Below, piece after piece: positions 17,521 to 25,935 of a DNA stretch of 64,000 bases (its first letter is position 1; every line of letters begins with the position of its first letter). The notes under the pieces are model-generated. The model was not told the origin of the DNA, ran no database searches, and saw nothing but the letters and a program-made list of their open reading frames with translations. The DNA comes from Acidobacterium sp. (lineage in GTDB: Bacteria > Acidobacteriota > Vicinamibacteria > Vicinamibacterales > UBA2999): NCBI GenBank assembly GCA_002737365.1, contig NSIL01000001.1, forward strand, positions 159,388-223,387. The letters are read 5' to 3'. The position numbers and the translations under genes were made by a program.

Positions 17521-17853
17521 ATGACCGCTACGAACGAGCAGATGCACGACACCGTCGACGCGCAGTTCGCGTGGCGATTGCCGGTGGGCTTTGACGCCGA
17601 CCAGTTCATGAACGAGCTGGCGGCACAGGTCGTCAGGCCGTCAGGACGAAATTCGGCCTCAAGTTCCGGGGCTGCGAAAAAGCGTGGCGAAGCGAACGCA
17701 ACAACGTGGGCCTGGCAACGCCCGATCGTCGCGTACGGGCCAGGCGACAGCTCGCTCGACCACACGCCGAACGAACACCTACCCATCGATGAATATTGGA
17801 AGGCCGTCAACCTGATCGAGCAGACATTGGCCGCGTTCGGTCGGGCGGACTAA
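17521..17853 (+). pseudogene. M20 metallopeptidase ([LysW]-lysine hydrolase-like) C-terminal relic
   Basis: The final 40 residues (VAYGPGDSSLDHTPNEHL, EYWKAVNLIEQTL) match the zinc-binding C-terminal end of M20 deacetylases such as LysK/ArgE. About 35 residues upstream, TVDAQFAWRLPVGFD resembles the dimerisation-domain strand of the same family. The intervening stretch is low complexity and the catalytic N-terminal domain is missing. The relic sits back-to-back with an intact M20 peptidase on the other strand, which is not its parent by sequence. Confidence 0.6.
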
Positions 17854-17862
17854 GGCCCGCGC

Positions 17863-19371
17863 CTACTTCGACATCGTCAGCAAGGCTGCAAAGATATCGA
17901 TCGCTTCCCAGAAGTGGCCGACGCGAATGTTTTCATTCGCGGCGTGCTGGTTGTTGTCGAAGTTCACCACCGCCAGCCCGATCGTCGGCATGGCCAGCGT
18001 CTCGCTGAAGGTCGAGAACGGCAGGCTGCCGCCGATCGTCGGCATCTGCACCAGCCGCTGATCGAGCGCGCGGATCGCGTTGGCGGCGATCGCCGTGCGC
18101 GGATCCTCCATCGAAGTCTTGGCGATGCCGTAGCCGCCGGCACTGCGCGTCAGGCGCGCGATCAACGGATACTTTCGCCGCGTCGCGGCATCCGGCTCCT
18201 GGGTGATGACGTGGAAGCCCTGCTCACGCACGTGAGCTTCGAGACGATCGAGCTGTTTCGCGGCGCTCAAGCCATTGACGAGACGCATCTCGATGCGCGC
18301 GGACGCCGATCCCGGAATCGCCGACCGGGTCCCGGTGTAGACATTGCCTGATTCGATACCCAGCACGCTGAGTGTCGGGCGATTGTGCTGCAGCTCGATC
18401 CGGCTCTCCGGATGCTCCTGACGCATTAATCCGAATTCCTCGAGCAGCTTCGCATCCACGTTCGGGATATCGCCAACCGCGCGCTGCTCCGCCACGGTCA
18501 GCGGCACCACGTCGTCGTAAAAGTTCTTGATGACGACGTGGTTCTTGTTGTCCTTCATCGACGCCAGTAGCTTCGCCAGTGCCATGGTCGGATCGGTGAC
18601 GAAGTTGCCGTAGTTGCCGCTGTGCAAGTCGCCGTTGGCGCCGTAGACCTTGATCACGGCGCTCGCGCCGCCGCGGCTGCCGTAATAGACCGTTGGCAGG
18701 CCGCTTGGATGGCGCGGACTGTCGACAATCACCGCCAGATCAGCGCGCACCTTGTCAGCATGCTCCTTCATCGCGGGCGTGAAGTTCGGTGAACCGCCTT
18801 CCTCTTCGCCATCAAGCACGACAGTGACGTTCCACGGCAGGATGACCTTCGCCGACGCGAGTCCATCGATGGCCGCGAGAAACGCGACGATCGGTCCTTT
18901 GTCGTCAGAGGTGGAGCGACCATAGATCCGCAAGTCGGGATCGATCGGCCCGGTGATCGACTGCAGATCCACGCGCGTGTCTCCCCGGTACGCGGCAGGA
19001 ACGTACGGCGCACCGCGGGTCCATTCTTTCGGATCGCTCGCCTGGCCGTCGTAGTGGATATAGAACGTCAGCGTTCCCTTCGCCGCCGCCGCGGTCTTGC
19101 GGGCGTAAACGACCGGGTTGCCTTTGGTCTCGAACAGCGTCACTGCGAACCCACGCTGCTCGAACATCGTGGTCAACAGCTCTGCGTTCTTCCGGATGTC
19201 GGCGCGATTCGCGGCGAGGTTTGGCAACGCGATCAGCTGCATCAATTCGGCGAGGATCTGCTGCTCGTTCTTCGCCCGCCATTCACGGACGCGAAGCACT
19301 TCCGCGGATGGAGCCGCCAACATTGACGCCGTCGTCGAGATCGCGATCAGGAGCGCAAGAGCGTGACGCAT
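17863..19371 (-). CDS. Exported M20/M28-family zinc peptidase
   Basis: 502 aa. The N-terminal MRHALALLIAISTTASMLAA is a signal peptide. The M20 metal ligands are present: HYDGQ near 103 (His/Asp), GRSTSDDKGP near 150, the Glu pair in LDGEEEGGSP near 184 (catalytic base plus ligand), Asp in VDSPRHPSG, and a late His in NNQHAANENI near 480. The lid domain is at about 220-400. It probably trims dipeptides or acylated amino acids in the periplasm. I chose the ATG at 19371 because it opens the signal peptide; the frame remains open upstream across non-homologous sequence. Confidence 0.88.
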   Translation of the reverse strand: MRHALALLIAISTTASMLAAPSAEVLRVREWRAKNEQQILAELMQLIALPNLAANRADIRKNAELLTTMFEQRGFAVTLFETKGNPVVYARKTAAAAKGTLTFYIHYDGQASDPKEWTRGAPYVPAAYRGDTRVDLQSITGPIDPDLRIYGRSTSDDKGPIVAFLAAIDGLASAKVILPWNVTVVLDGEEEGGSPNFTPAMKEHADKVRADLAVIVDSPRHPSGLPTVYYGSRGGASAVIKVYGANGDLHSGNYGNFVTDPTMALAKLLASMKDNKNHVVIKNFYDDVVPLTVAEQRAVGDIPNVDAKLLEEFGLMRQEHPESRIELQHNRPTLSVLGIESGNVYTGTRSAIPGSASARIEMRLVNGLSAAKQLDRLEAHVREQGFHVITQEPDAATRRKYPLIARLTRSAGGYGIAKTSMEDPRTAIAANAIRALDQRLVQMPTIGGSLPFSTFSETLAMPTIGLAVVNFDNNQHAANENIRVGHFWEAIDIFAALLTMSK

Positions 19372-19403
19372 GGCGTGAGTATAAAGAAAATACAAAATAC
19401 AGC

Positions 19404-19425
19404 CACCGATTAAACACCGATTAAA
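19404..19425. repeat. 11-bp tandem duplication CACCGATTAAA x2
   Basis: Two perfect adjacent copies in the AT-rich gap before the M20 peptidase. The core CCACCGATTA recurs at 39564, upstream of the quinoprotein gene, suggesting a dispersed intergenic repeat. Confidence 0.75.
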
Positions 19426-19998
19426 TGCCTGCAGGGCCCGCGGGTGGTGCCCAGCAGCTCGCCGGCCTTCACCGCGATGTTGACGGTCGGAATCTGGCGT
19501 TCTTCGTAGTCGATGACTGGCGTGACCGACAGGTCCGGGGCCGGCAGCGATCCGAAACCATACGCGGCCTTGAGGTCGGGACGCGGATCGGTAGTGTGAT
19601 TGAAGCGGAATTGCGAGTCCCGCTCGACGGGGCGAGCGGGGTCGCACGCCGCCAGGAAGATCAGGTCGAAGTCGTCGCTGGGGAAAATCGGCAGGTTCGG
19701 CGCCTTGTGCTGGATCTTGATCACCACCCCGTCCGCCGGCGCGTAGACGTTGATCGACGCGCCGCGATTCTTGATCCAGGCATACGAGAAGCGCGGGTCG
19801 TTGGTCTCCACACCGTTGGTGATGATCGCCACGTCAGCGACGTCGAACGGCGCGTGGGTGAAGGCGCCGGTCGCCGAGGTGCGGCCGACGGAGACCAGGC
19901 GGTCGCCCACCGTGCGGCACTGGGTCGGCGTGACAGGCGTGGGCGTCGGCGCGGACGGCGGCGACCGCGCAGCGTGTTCGGTGACTGGGGTGCTGAAG
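19410..19998 (-). pseudogene. Truncated exported protein, possibly M23-like envelope domain
   Basis: The open frame continues upstream of the only start (GTG at 19910) through a Pro/Thr-rich linker of the kind that follows a lipoprotein signal, then meets a TAG near 20005 before any signal peptide. The C-terminus ends abruptly inside the 11-bp repeat, just after a AGELLGTTRG segment. The middle (YAPADGVVIKIQHKAP, DYEERQIPTVNIAVKAGELLG) resembles envelope proteins with a degenerate peptidase-M23-like sandwich, but this is weak. It may be a decayed lipoprotein gene missing both ends. Confidence 0.4.
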
Positions 19999-20082
19999 AG
20001 CCGACGGATCGGCTACACTTTCGGCGCTGAGTGACTGGCGACCCGGCCCTCGTGGCCAGGCGCGCTTCAAGGGAGCACGCAT

Positions 20083-21525
20083 ATGATCAAGCAACAGGCG
20101 CGGGCGGACGAACAACAGACTGGCACTAGTCGCCGCCACTTTTTCAAGATGCTGGCCGGGAGTCCCCTGCTGGCGATGGCCTACCCTGGCCTGTCGCCCG
20201 CCTGGCAGCGGGAAGTCGACCGGGTATTGGCGCGTGACCAGAGCGCCAGCGGGCGGGCCACGCGGATGGTCTGTGCCGACTGCGGCCAGGCGTTCCAGCT
20301 GCCAGCGATGCGGCCGATGCGATCGTCTATGCCGCAGGCCGGCGCGCCGCAATCGCCGACGCCCAATGCGCTCGATGTGCATCTGACCGGACAGTTGATC
20401 GACGCGCCCGGTGACGCGAGCAACGTCTGGGATTTCGAGGCGGTCGCCCATGCCAATACACTGCCGCAGCACTGGAACTACATCCACATGGGCGTCGACG
20501 ACTTCGAGACGCGCTACGCGAATCGAGCGGGCTACCAGCGGCTGTCGCTTCGTCCGAAACGGCTGGGCCCGGACGTCCCCAAGCTCGACACGTCGGTGTC
20601 GCTGTTCGGCAAACGCTGGGCGACGCCGCTGTTCCTGTGTCCGGTCGCGGCGCTCGAGGCGTATCACACCGAAGGCGAAAGCGGCGCGGCGCGTGCGGCC
20701 CGGGCGCGCGGCGTCCTGCAGATCCAGTCGCACCAGAGTTCGCAGTCCTACGAGGCGATTGCCGAAGCCCGTGGCGAGCCGCACTGGTTCCAGCTCTATG
20801 CGAATCAGGACTGGGACGTCAACAAGCGCACGATCGAGAAAGTGGCCGCCGCAGGCTGCCCCGTCCTGGTCTGGACCATCGATCTGATTGGCGGCAGCAA
20901 CCGCGAGCTGTCGCGTCGCTCGCAAGGCAGCGAGGGCTACAACCGGCCGCTCTGCCAGAGCTGCCACAACCATCAGCCGGGCTACCAGCGCCCGATGCAT
21001 CGCGGCGTGCAGGGCCCGCCGGGACCGCGCCCGGCCTTCGACTGGGACTACGTCAAGCGCCTGAAGGACGCCGGAAAGATGAAGGTCGTGCTGAAGGGCA
21101 TCGTCACGCGCGAGGACGCGGAACTCGCTGTGCTCCACGGCGCCGACGGCGTGCTGGTCTCGAACCACGGCGGGCGCGCCGAGAACAGCCTGCGCGGCAC
21201 GATCGACAGTCTGCCCGAGGTCGTCGCAGGCGTGAAGGGCCGCGTGCCGGTGATGTTCGACAGCGGCGTGCGACGTGGCGCGGACATCTTCAAGGCGCTT
21301 GCGCTTGGCGCCACCGCCGTGGGCGTCGGCCGGCCGTACGTGTGGGGCCTCGGCGCGTTTGGCCAGCAAGGCGTCGACAAGGTGATCGCGCTGCTGCTGG
21401 AGGAGTTCACGATGGTCATGCGGCAGGCCCGTACGGCGACGCTCGCTCAGATCGGGCCGCAGTCCGTCATGCCGGGAGCCACGCCAATCATGATGCGCGA
21501 CAACCGTCAGGGGTTCGGGCTATGA
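20083..21525 (+). CDS. Tat-exported FMN-dependent alpha-hydroxyacid oxidase/dehydrogenase
   Basis: 480 aa. A twin-arginine signal (SRRHFFK, residues 16-22, then a hydrophobic stretch) precedes a glycolate/lactate-oxidase-type TIM barrel from about 135. FMN and substrate residues are visible: K338 in VVLKG, and S360-N361-H362-G363-G364-R365 with H362 as catalytic base; MFDSGVRRG and ALGATAVGVGRP bind the FMN phosphate. Two CxxC pairs (C64/C67 and C291/C294) are not part of the standard fold and suggest a metal site or disulfides outside the cytoplasm. It would oxidise a 2-hydroxyacid such as lactate or glycolate to the ketoacid. Translationally coupled to yceI-like (ATGA). Confidence 0.87.
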   Translation: MIKQQARADEQQTGTSRRHFFKMLAGSPLLAMAYPGLSPAWQREVDRVLARDQSASGRATRMVCADCGQAFQLPAMRPMRSSMPQAGAPQSPTPNALDVHLTGQLIDAPGDASNVWDFEAVAHANTLPQHWNYIHMGVDDFETRYANRAGYQRLSLRPKRLGPDVPKLDTSVSLFGKRWATPLFLCPVAALEAYHTEGESGAARAARARGVLQIQSHQSSQSYEAIAEARGEPHWFQLYANQDWDVNKRTIEKVAAAGCPVLVWTIDLIGGSNRELSRRSQGSEGYNRPLCQSCHNHQPGYQRPMHRGVQGPPGPRPAFDWDYVKRLKDAGKMKVVLKGIVTREDAELAVLHGADGVLVSNHGGRAENSLRGTIDSLPEVVAGVKGRVPVMFDSGVRRGADIFKALALGATAVGVGRPYVWGLGAFGQQGVDKVIALLLEEFTMVMRQARTATLAQIGPQSVMPGATPIMMRDNRQGFGL

Positions 21526-22076
21526 CCCGGCGGGCCCTCGTCTTCGGCGTCGCGTTCGTCGTCTTTCACGGCGCGGGCGCGGCGGCACAGTCGTCCACCG
21601 TGGAGTTCACGGTGTCGGGTAGTTCGACCGTGCGCAACTGGACGTGCACGGCGCAGGGCGTGATCGCGGTCACGCCGGCGACATCCGCCGCGCCGGTGCC
21701 GGGATTCGCCACCGGCGTGCAGGCCGCCACGGTCACCGTGCCGCTCACGGCCTTCAAGTGCCCCAACGACGAGATGACGCAGCACCTGAACGAGACAATG
21801 AAGTCGGGTGAATTCCCCGAGATCGTCTATCGCCTCGAGAAGTATGCCGTAGCCGGCGCACAAGCGCAGGCCACCGGTACGATGACGATCACCGGTGTAT
21901 CGAAGCCCGTGAACATGCCGGTGACACTCACGTCCTCCGACAAGGGCGTGCTGGTCGAGGGCAACACGCGTCTCGAGTTCGCGACATTCAACCTGGAACC
22001 GCCGGCCGTGTTCCTGGGCATGCTGAAGGTCGGACCCCAGATTCGCATCAGCTTCAAGGGCACGATCGCGCGTTAA
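21522..22076 (+). CDS. YceI family exported lipocalin-like protein
   Basis: 184 aa with a signal peptide (1-23). The YceI pattern is clear: STVEFTVSGSSTVRNWTC at the N-terminus, MKSGEFPEIVYRL near 90, GTMTITGVSKPVNMPV near 115 and a final beta strand IRISFKGTI. YceI proteins are eight-stranded barrels; characterised members bind a polyisoprenoid chain such as ubiquinone or an octaprenyl compound. Its ATG overlaps the oxidase stop. The location 235 bp upstream of a rhodopsin/carotenoid set makes an isoprenoid, quinone or carotenoid ligand attractive, but this is inference. Confidence 0.9.
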   Translation: MTRRALVFGVAFVVFHGAGAAAQSSTVEFTVSGSSTVRNWTCTAQGVIAVTPATSAAPVPGFATGVQAATVTVPLTAFKCPNDEMTQHLNETMKSGEFPEIVYRLEKYAVAGAQAQATGTMTITGVSKPVNMPVTLTSSDKGVLVEGNTRLEFATFNLEPPAVFLGMLKVGPQIRISFKGTIAR

Positions 22077-22311
22077 GGCCTTCATTATGAGGTTGACGAC
22101 GATGGCGGCTTCGGCGCCGGTGAGCGCGCCCACGACGCTTCCTTTCCCACGTTAGCCCTCGAATTCATTCCGCCGGTTTACCGCCCGATTCCTCAGGCGT
22201 CACCGCCTGTGCTGCCAGGGTTCCCGCTGAACCTGACCTCGTAGCGTCGGCGTCCTAACAGGCAGCTCACAGCGTAGTTCGTCATCACGTCTCATCACTG
22301 GAGTATCCACA
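22077..22311 (+). promoter_or_regulatory. Rhodopsin upstream region
   Basis: 235 bp between the yceI-like gene and the rhodopsin with no coding sequence I recognise. It should carry the rhodopsin promoter, but no convincing -35/-10 pair stands out. A TGGAG ribosome site lies about 8 bp before the rhodopsin ATG. Confidence 0.4.
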
Positions 22312-23094
22312 ATGGCTGTTCTCATTCGAGGAGTCGCCTGCCTGGCGGCCCTCGCCACGCCTGGTATTGCCTACGCCGAAGTCGGAACCGTCCTGCGCCC
22401 CGACGACTTTGTCGGTATTTCGTTCTGGCTCATTTCCATGGCCCTGATCGCGGCCACCGCCTTCTTTTTCCTCGAGACACAGCGGGTTGCGGGAAAGTGG
22501 AAGACGTCGCTGACCGTCTCTGGCCTGGTCACGCTGGTTGCCGCCGTGCACTACTTTTACATGCGCGAAGTGTGGGTCACGACCGGCAGCACGCCGACGG
22601 TGTTTCGCTACATCGACTGGCTGATTACCGTGCCGCTGCTGATCACGGAGTTCTACCTGATTCTGTCGGCGATCGCGAAGCCGCCGGTTGGCATTTTCTG
22701 GCGATTGATGGTCGGCATCTTCGTCATGTTGGTATTCGGCTACCTCGGCGAAACCGGCTACATGAGCGTGTGGCCGGCTTTTATCGTGAGCATGGGCGGC
22801 TGGCTCTTCGTGATTTATGAGATCTTCGCGGGCGAGGCGAGCCGGATGAGTGCCGCCCACGCGCCGGCCTCGGTGCAGTCCGCTTACCAGACCATGCGGC
22901 TGATCGTGGTGTTTGGCTGGGCGGTCTATCCGATTGGCTATTTCCTTGGGTATCTGACGGGGGGCAACCCGGCAGACAGTTCGAACGCCCTGAACATCGT
23001 CTACAACCTCGCCGACGTGCTCAACAAGATCGCGTTTGGCGTCGTCATCTGGTCGGTGGCGGTTAGTGAGTCCGAGGCGGCAGCGGCCAAGTAA
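22312..23094 (+). CDS. Proteorhodopsin-type light-driven proton pump
   Basis: 260 aa, seven membrane helices after a cleavable signal (1-22), as in proteorhodopsins. Retinal Schiff-base Lys is K239 in helix G (NLADVLNKIAFG). Counter-ion/acceptor D102, T106 and donor E113 make the DTE motif of proton pumps (RYIDWLITVPLLITEF); H80 matches the His paired with the acceptor Asp, and R99 the conserved helix-C Arg. The spectral-tuning position equivalent to 105 is L110, which predicts green absorption. The helix-E position that is Gly in carotenoid-antenna rhodopsins is Phe (F157) by my alignment. The blh gene follows by 3 bp, supplying retinal. It pumps H+ outward on illumination. Confidence 0.95.
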   Translation: MAVLIRGVACLAALATPGIAYAEVGTVLRPDDFVGISFWLISMALIAATAFFFLETQRVAGKWKTSLTVSGLVTLVAAVHYFYMREVWVTTGSTPTVFRYIDWLITVPLLITEFYLILSAIAKPPVGIFWRLMVGIFVMLVFGYLGETGYMSVWPAFIVSMGGWLFVIYEIFAGEASRMSAAHAPASVQSAYQTMRLIVVFGWAVYPIGYFLGYLTGGNPADSSNALNIVYNLADVLNKIAFGVVIWSVAVSESEAAAAK

Positions 23095-23097
23095 GCC

Positions 23098-23985
23098 ATG
23101 CCGCCGAAACTGGAACGCGCCGCTCGGATTCAGGGCCTGGTGTTCTGCATCTTGGCGGCTTGTACCAGTGTGGCCTCCTGGGGGTTGCCGCGCCTGGCGC
23201 CGCCGGTCGAGTTGGGCCTCCTGGTCGGTCTGATCGTGACCGTCGGCGTTCCCCACGGGGCGGTTGATTCCGCCTACCTGTCGCTGTCGTTCCAGATGTC
23301 GCGCTGGCGCGAGTGGGCGGCCTTTGCGGCCCGCTACCTGGCTCTTGCTGCCGCCGTGCTGGCACTGTGGGTCGTGTGGCCCGCCGTTGGTCTTGGCGCG
23401 TTCCTGTTCATGTCGGCGGTCCATTTTTCCGGGGACCCGGTTCGCGGCGCCACCATGGCCACCCGAGCACTGCAGGGCAGCGCCGTGATCGTGCTGCCGG
23501 CGCTGTGGCATTCGGTCGAGACCGAAATGATGCTCGGATACCTGGCGGGGGCGTCGGCCGCTGCCCGGTGCCTGAGTGTGCTTCAACCCTTGGCGCTCCC
23601 GCTGGCACTCGGTCTTGGCCTGGCTGCAGTGGTCGAACTGCGCCGTGGCCGCGTGTTCGTCGCGGCCGAAGCCGCTGCCACTGTCATGGTGGCCATTGCG
23701 GCACCACCGCTCGTCGGCTTCACCGTGTATTTTTGTGGCATGCACAGCGCTCGGCACCTGTTGCGCACGGCTGAGCGCGCGCGCCTGTCGTGGCTGCGGT
23801 TGGCGCTGGTGGCCTGTGTGCCCATGCTCGGTACGGTCGCGACTGGCTTCGTGGCCTGGCGCCTAATGGCCCAACTGCCGGTGGATGCCGTGGCGATCCG
23901 GATCGTCTTCATCGGCCTGGCCGCGCTCACTGTGCCCCACATGGTCATCGTGGAGCGCGTGCGGTTCGCCCGGCTGGCAGCCTGA
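23098..23985 (+). CDS. blh: Brp/Blh-type beta-carotene 15,15'-dioxygenase
   Basis: 295 aa polytopic membrane protein cleaving beta-carotene into two all-trans-retinal molecules. The conserved iron-ligand-type histidines are visible: H53 in GVPHGAVD, H109 in AVHFSGD, H138 in LWHSVE, H216/H220 in YFCGMHSARHL and H281 in TVPHM. Hydrophobic helices alternate with these motifs. It begins 3 bp after the rhodopsin stop, so one transcript makes both the apoprotein and its chromophore. Substrate comes from crtE/B/I/Y encoded about 3-7 kb downstream. Confidence 0.94.
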   Translation: MPPKLERAARIQGLVFCILAACTSVASWGLPRLAPPVELGLLVGLIVTVGVPHGAVDSAYLSLSFQMSRWREWAAFAARYLALAAAVLALWVVWPAVGLGAFLFMSAVHFSGDPVRGATMATRALQGSAVIVLPALWHSVETEMMLGYLAGASAAARCLSVLQPLALPLALGLGLAAVVELRRGRVFVAAEAAATVMVAIAAPPLVGFTVYFCGMHSARHLLRTAERARLSWLRLALVACVPMLGTVATGFVAWRLMAQLPVDAVAIRIVFIGLAALTVPHMVIVERVRFARLAA

Positions 23986-24078
23986 GTCGGCCGTCTTCAG
24001 TCGATCTTGAGCAGTGGCCGCGTGGGACAGTGGCCGCGAAACCGGTGCTCCAGTTCCTGCGTCATAATCGTGGAAAAA

Positions 24079-24804
24079 ATGGCTGTGCCCGACATCTCCT
24101 TCATCGTTCCGGCCCATAACGAAGCGCAGTTGCTGGGGCAGACCCTGACTGCCCTGCACGTCGCGGCGCGCGCGGCGGAAGTGTCGTACGAGATCGTGGT
24201 CGCCGACGACGCGTCCACCGACCGCACGTCCGCCATTGCCTCGGCGCACGGCGCCACCGTCGTCCGTGTGGCACATCGCCAGATTGCGCTGACCCGGAAC
24301 GCCGGTGCGTCAGTGGCGCGCGGCACGCTGCTGGTGTTTGTGGATGCCGACACCATCGTCCCGGCCGAGACACTGCGGGCGACACTGACGGTGTGGCGGG
24401 CAGGGGCGATTGGCGGTGGCGCCAGCGTGCACCTGAACGGACGCCTGCCGTGGTCGGCGCGGCTGGCGCTGCATCCGTTCCGGTTTGGCATGCGCGTGGC
24501 GCGGCTCGCCGCCGGCTGCTACGTGTTCTGCACGCGCCAGGCATTCGACGCCGTCGGTGGCTTCGACGCCCGGCTCTTCGCTGGCGAGGAACTCGCCTTC
24601 AGCCGCTCGCTATGGACGCAGGGCCGCTTCATCGTGCTCCGCGAACGCGTGGTTTCGTCCGGCCGTAAGTTGCGGACCCACTCCGCCTGGGAGGTGTTCA
24701 CGCTCGTGCTCAGCAGCGTCATCCGCGGCCCAGCGGTGGTGCGCAGCCGAAAGCATCTCGACCTCTGGTACGGCGACCGGCGCCATGACCCCGACGCTGC
24801 CTGA
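24079..24804 (+). CDS. Family 2 glycosyltransferase
   Basis: 241 aa GT-A fold enzyme. SFIVPAHNE at residues 6-14 and VVADDASTDRT near 42 form the nucleotide-sugar pocket; the metal-binding DxD is VDADT near 91; GGFDARLFAGEELAFSRSL near 162 holds the acceptor/base region (ED/GEE variant). Length fits compact GT2 enzymes that modify lipids or small acceptors. I chose the ATG at 24079; an in-frame GTG 9 bp upstream is an alternative. It lies 93 bp after blh, so glycosylation of a carotenoid, quinol or membrane lipid is possible, but the sequence does not identify the acceptor. Confidence 0.82.
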   Translation: MAVPDISFIVPAHNEAQLLGQTLTALHVAARAAEVSYEIVVADDASTDRTSAIASAHGATVVRVAHRQIALTRNAGASVARGTLLVFVDADTIVPAETLRATLTVWRAGAIGGGASVHLNGRLPWSARLALHPFRFGMRVARLAAGCYVFCTRQAFDAVGGFDARLFAGEELAFSRSLWTQGRFIVLRERVVSSGRKLRTHSAWEVFTLVLSSVIRGPAVVRSRKHLDLWYGDRRHDPDAA

Positions 24805-24885
24805 GGTGCATCACTCCCTGCCGCGCTGATGCTCGCAAAGAGCGCCGCGATTGCCGCCCTGCGCTAGTTCTGCGTACCGAACGTT

Positions 24886-25464
24886 TCAGCGGCCCTGGCC
24901 ACGAAGCACCCTGACCCACGCTACTTCCAGCACGAACGGGCCTGGTCTCTTCTCGGCCAGCAGGAAACCGATCGACATGACGCTGCGGGGATCGACTGCG
25001 CCCGCTCCCCGCACGACCTCGCCGAACGAGGTGGCCTCGAACCGGTCCATCGGGATAGCCACCTCGATCCACTCGCCCGCGCGGGTCGGCACCGGCGCCC
25101 GATATGATAAGGCCCTCATCTGCCTTGCCGTGTAGAGGTTCAACTGATACTCACGCCCGTCGCCACGCACGCGCGACACGAGAGTGTCGCCAGCCTGCAG
25201 GCCGAGCGTCCGGGGCCGCGACCGCACCGAGGCGAAGCCGCCGTTGTTCTCCAGCGACAGCGTCCCGTAAAACTCCAGGGTCTGGCGTTCGGTCATCCTG
25301 AATCGGCCGTCGGACACGCCGCCCATGACGCCGTCGTTTACGGCCTGCCACCCTGCGGCCGCGTCGGGCGACACGAACGCAAAAAGCGGGAGTTGTGGCG
25401 CCTGAGCGATCAACGAAATACCCATCAGAGCGACCACCGCTGAAACCAACATCACGCGACTCAT
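24886..25464 (-). CDS. Exported CIA30-family protein
   Basis: 192 aa with an N-terminal signal/anchor (MSRVMLVSAVVALMGISLIA). The CIA30 (complex I intermediate-associated 30, carbohydrate-binding-like beta-sandwich) signature WQAVNDGVMGGVSDGRF is at about 39-55, with NGGFASVRSR near 75 and VRGDGREYQLNLYT near 100. The C-terminal SIGFLLAEKRPGPFVLEV closes the sandwich. In bacteria this family is common but functionally unassigned; links to NADH dehydrogenase assembly come from the eukaryotic homologue. ATG at 25464 chosen over the GTG at 25473. It is convergent with the glycosyltransferase gene. Confidence 0.85.
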   Translation of the reverse strand: MSRVMLVSAVVALMGISLIAQAPQLPLFAFVSPDAAAGWQAVNDGVMGGVSDGRFRMTERQTLEFYGTLSLENNGGFASVRSRPRTLGLQAGDTLVSRVRGDGREYQLNLYTARQMRALSYRAPVPTRAGEWIEVAIPMDRFEATSFGEVVRGAGAVDPRSVMSIGFLLAEKRPGPFVLEVAWVRVLRGQGR

Positions 25465-25935
25465 CCAAATCACCCCGTACTAAAAACACGATGCGGAGTT
25501 TACATTTCGCAGACCTGAGTAGTCGGACGCTGGCGGGCCCCCACCAGGTCCATGGCCAGCAAGCCCACCCGGCCGGGGATAGACTTCAGGACGTGACCCT
25601 GGAGTTTGGACCGACGGTCACCGATGAGCGCGCCTGACTGCTGTTCGCGCACGCGCACGAACTGGCGACGGGGCCGGAGTTCGAGCGGTGTTTCCGCTTG
25701 CTCACCGATCGGCACCCTTACCTCGACACGTTCGTCCGCGCCGTCTCCTGCGGTCTCTTTCGCATCGACATCGTGCGGTACTTTCACGTCATCCGCTTCC
25801 AAGAGGTCCGGCAGTGGGTTCCGAGGAGCCACGCTGAGCCACGGCGCCTAGCGAGATCTGCCCACGGACATCGTCGGCGTGCCGGCGAATCGCCCCCACG
25901 TCGGCAGCCGCGAACGGCTCGCACGCCGGGCCATC
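25465..25935. other. Degenerate stretch, no recognisable gene
   Basis: About 470 bp between the CIA30 gene and the prenyl synthase stop. A plus-strand frame around 25630-25815 reads like decayed coding sequence (LTDRHPYLDTFVRAV) interrupted by a TGA, but I cannot assign a family. Nothing else is visible. Confidence 0.4.

Noticed and set aside
22077..22311. A photoreceptor-dependent (LitR/MerR-type) operator before the rhodopsin
   Set aside because: No inverted repeat or hexamer pair of convincing quality is visible, and no such regulator gene is in the window.
22285..23757. A 490-codon minus-strand frame over rhodopsin and blh
   Set aside because: Antisense shadow rich in His/Arg/Gln; the plus-strand genes have full functional residues.
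25600..25850. Possible gene in the plus frame containing LTDRHPYLDTFVRAV
   Set aside because: Interrupted by a stop, no ribosome site, no family match. Kept only as degenerate DNA.
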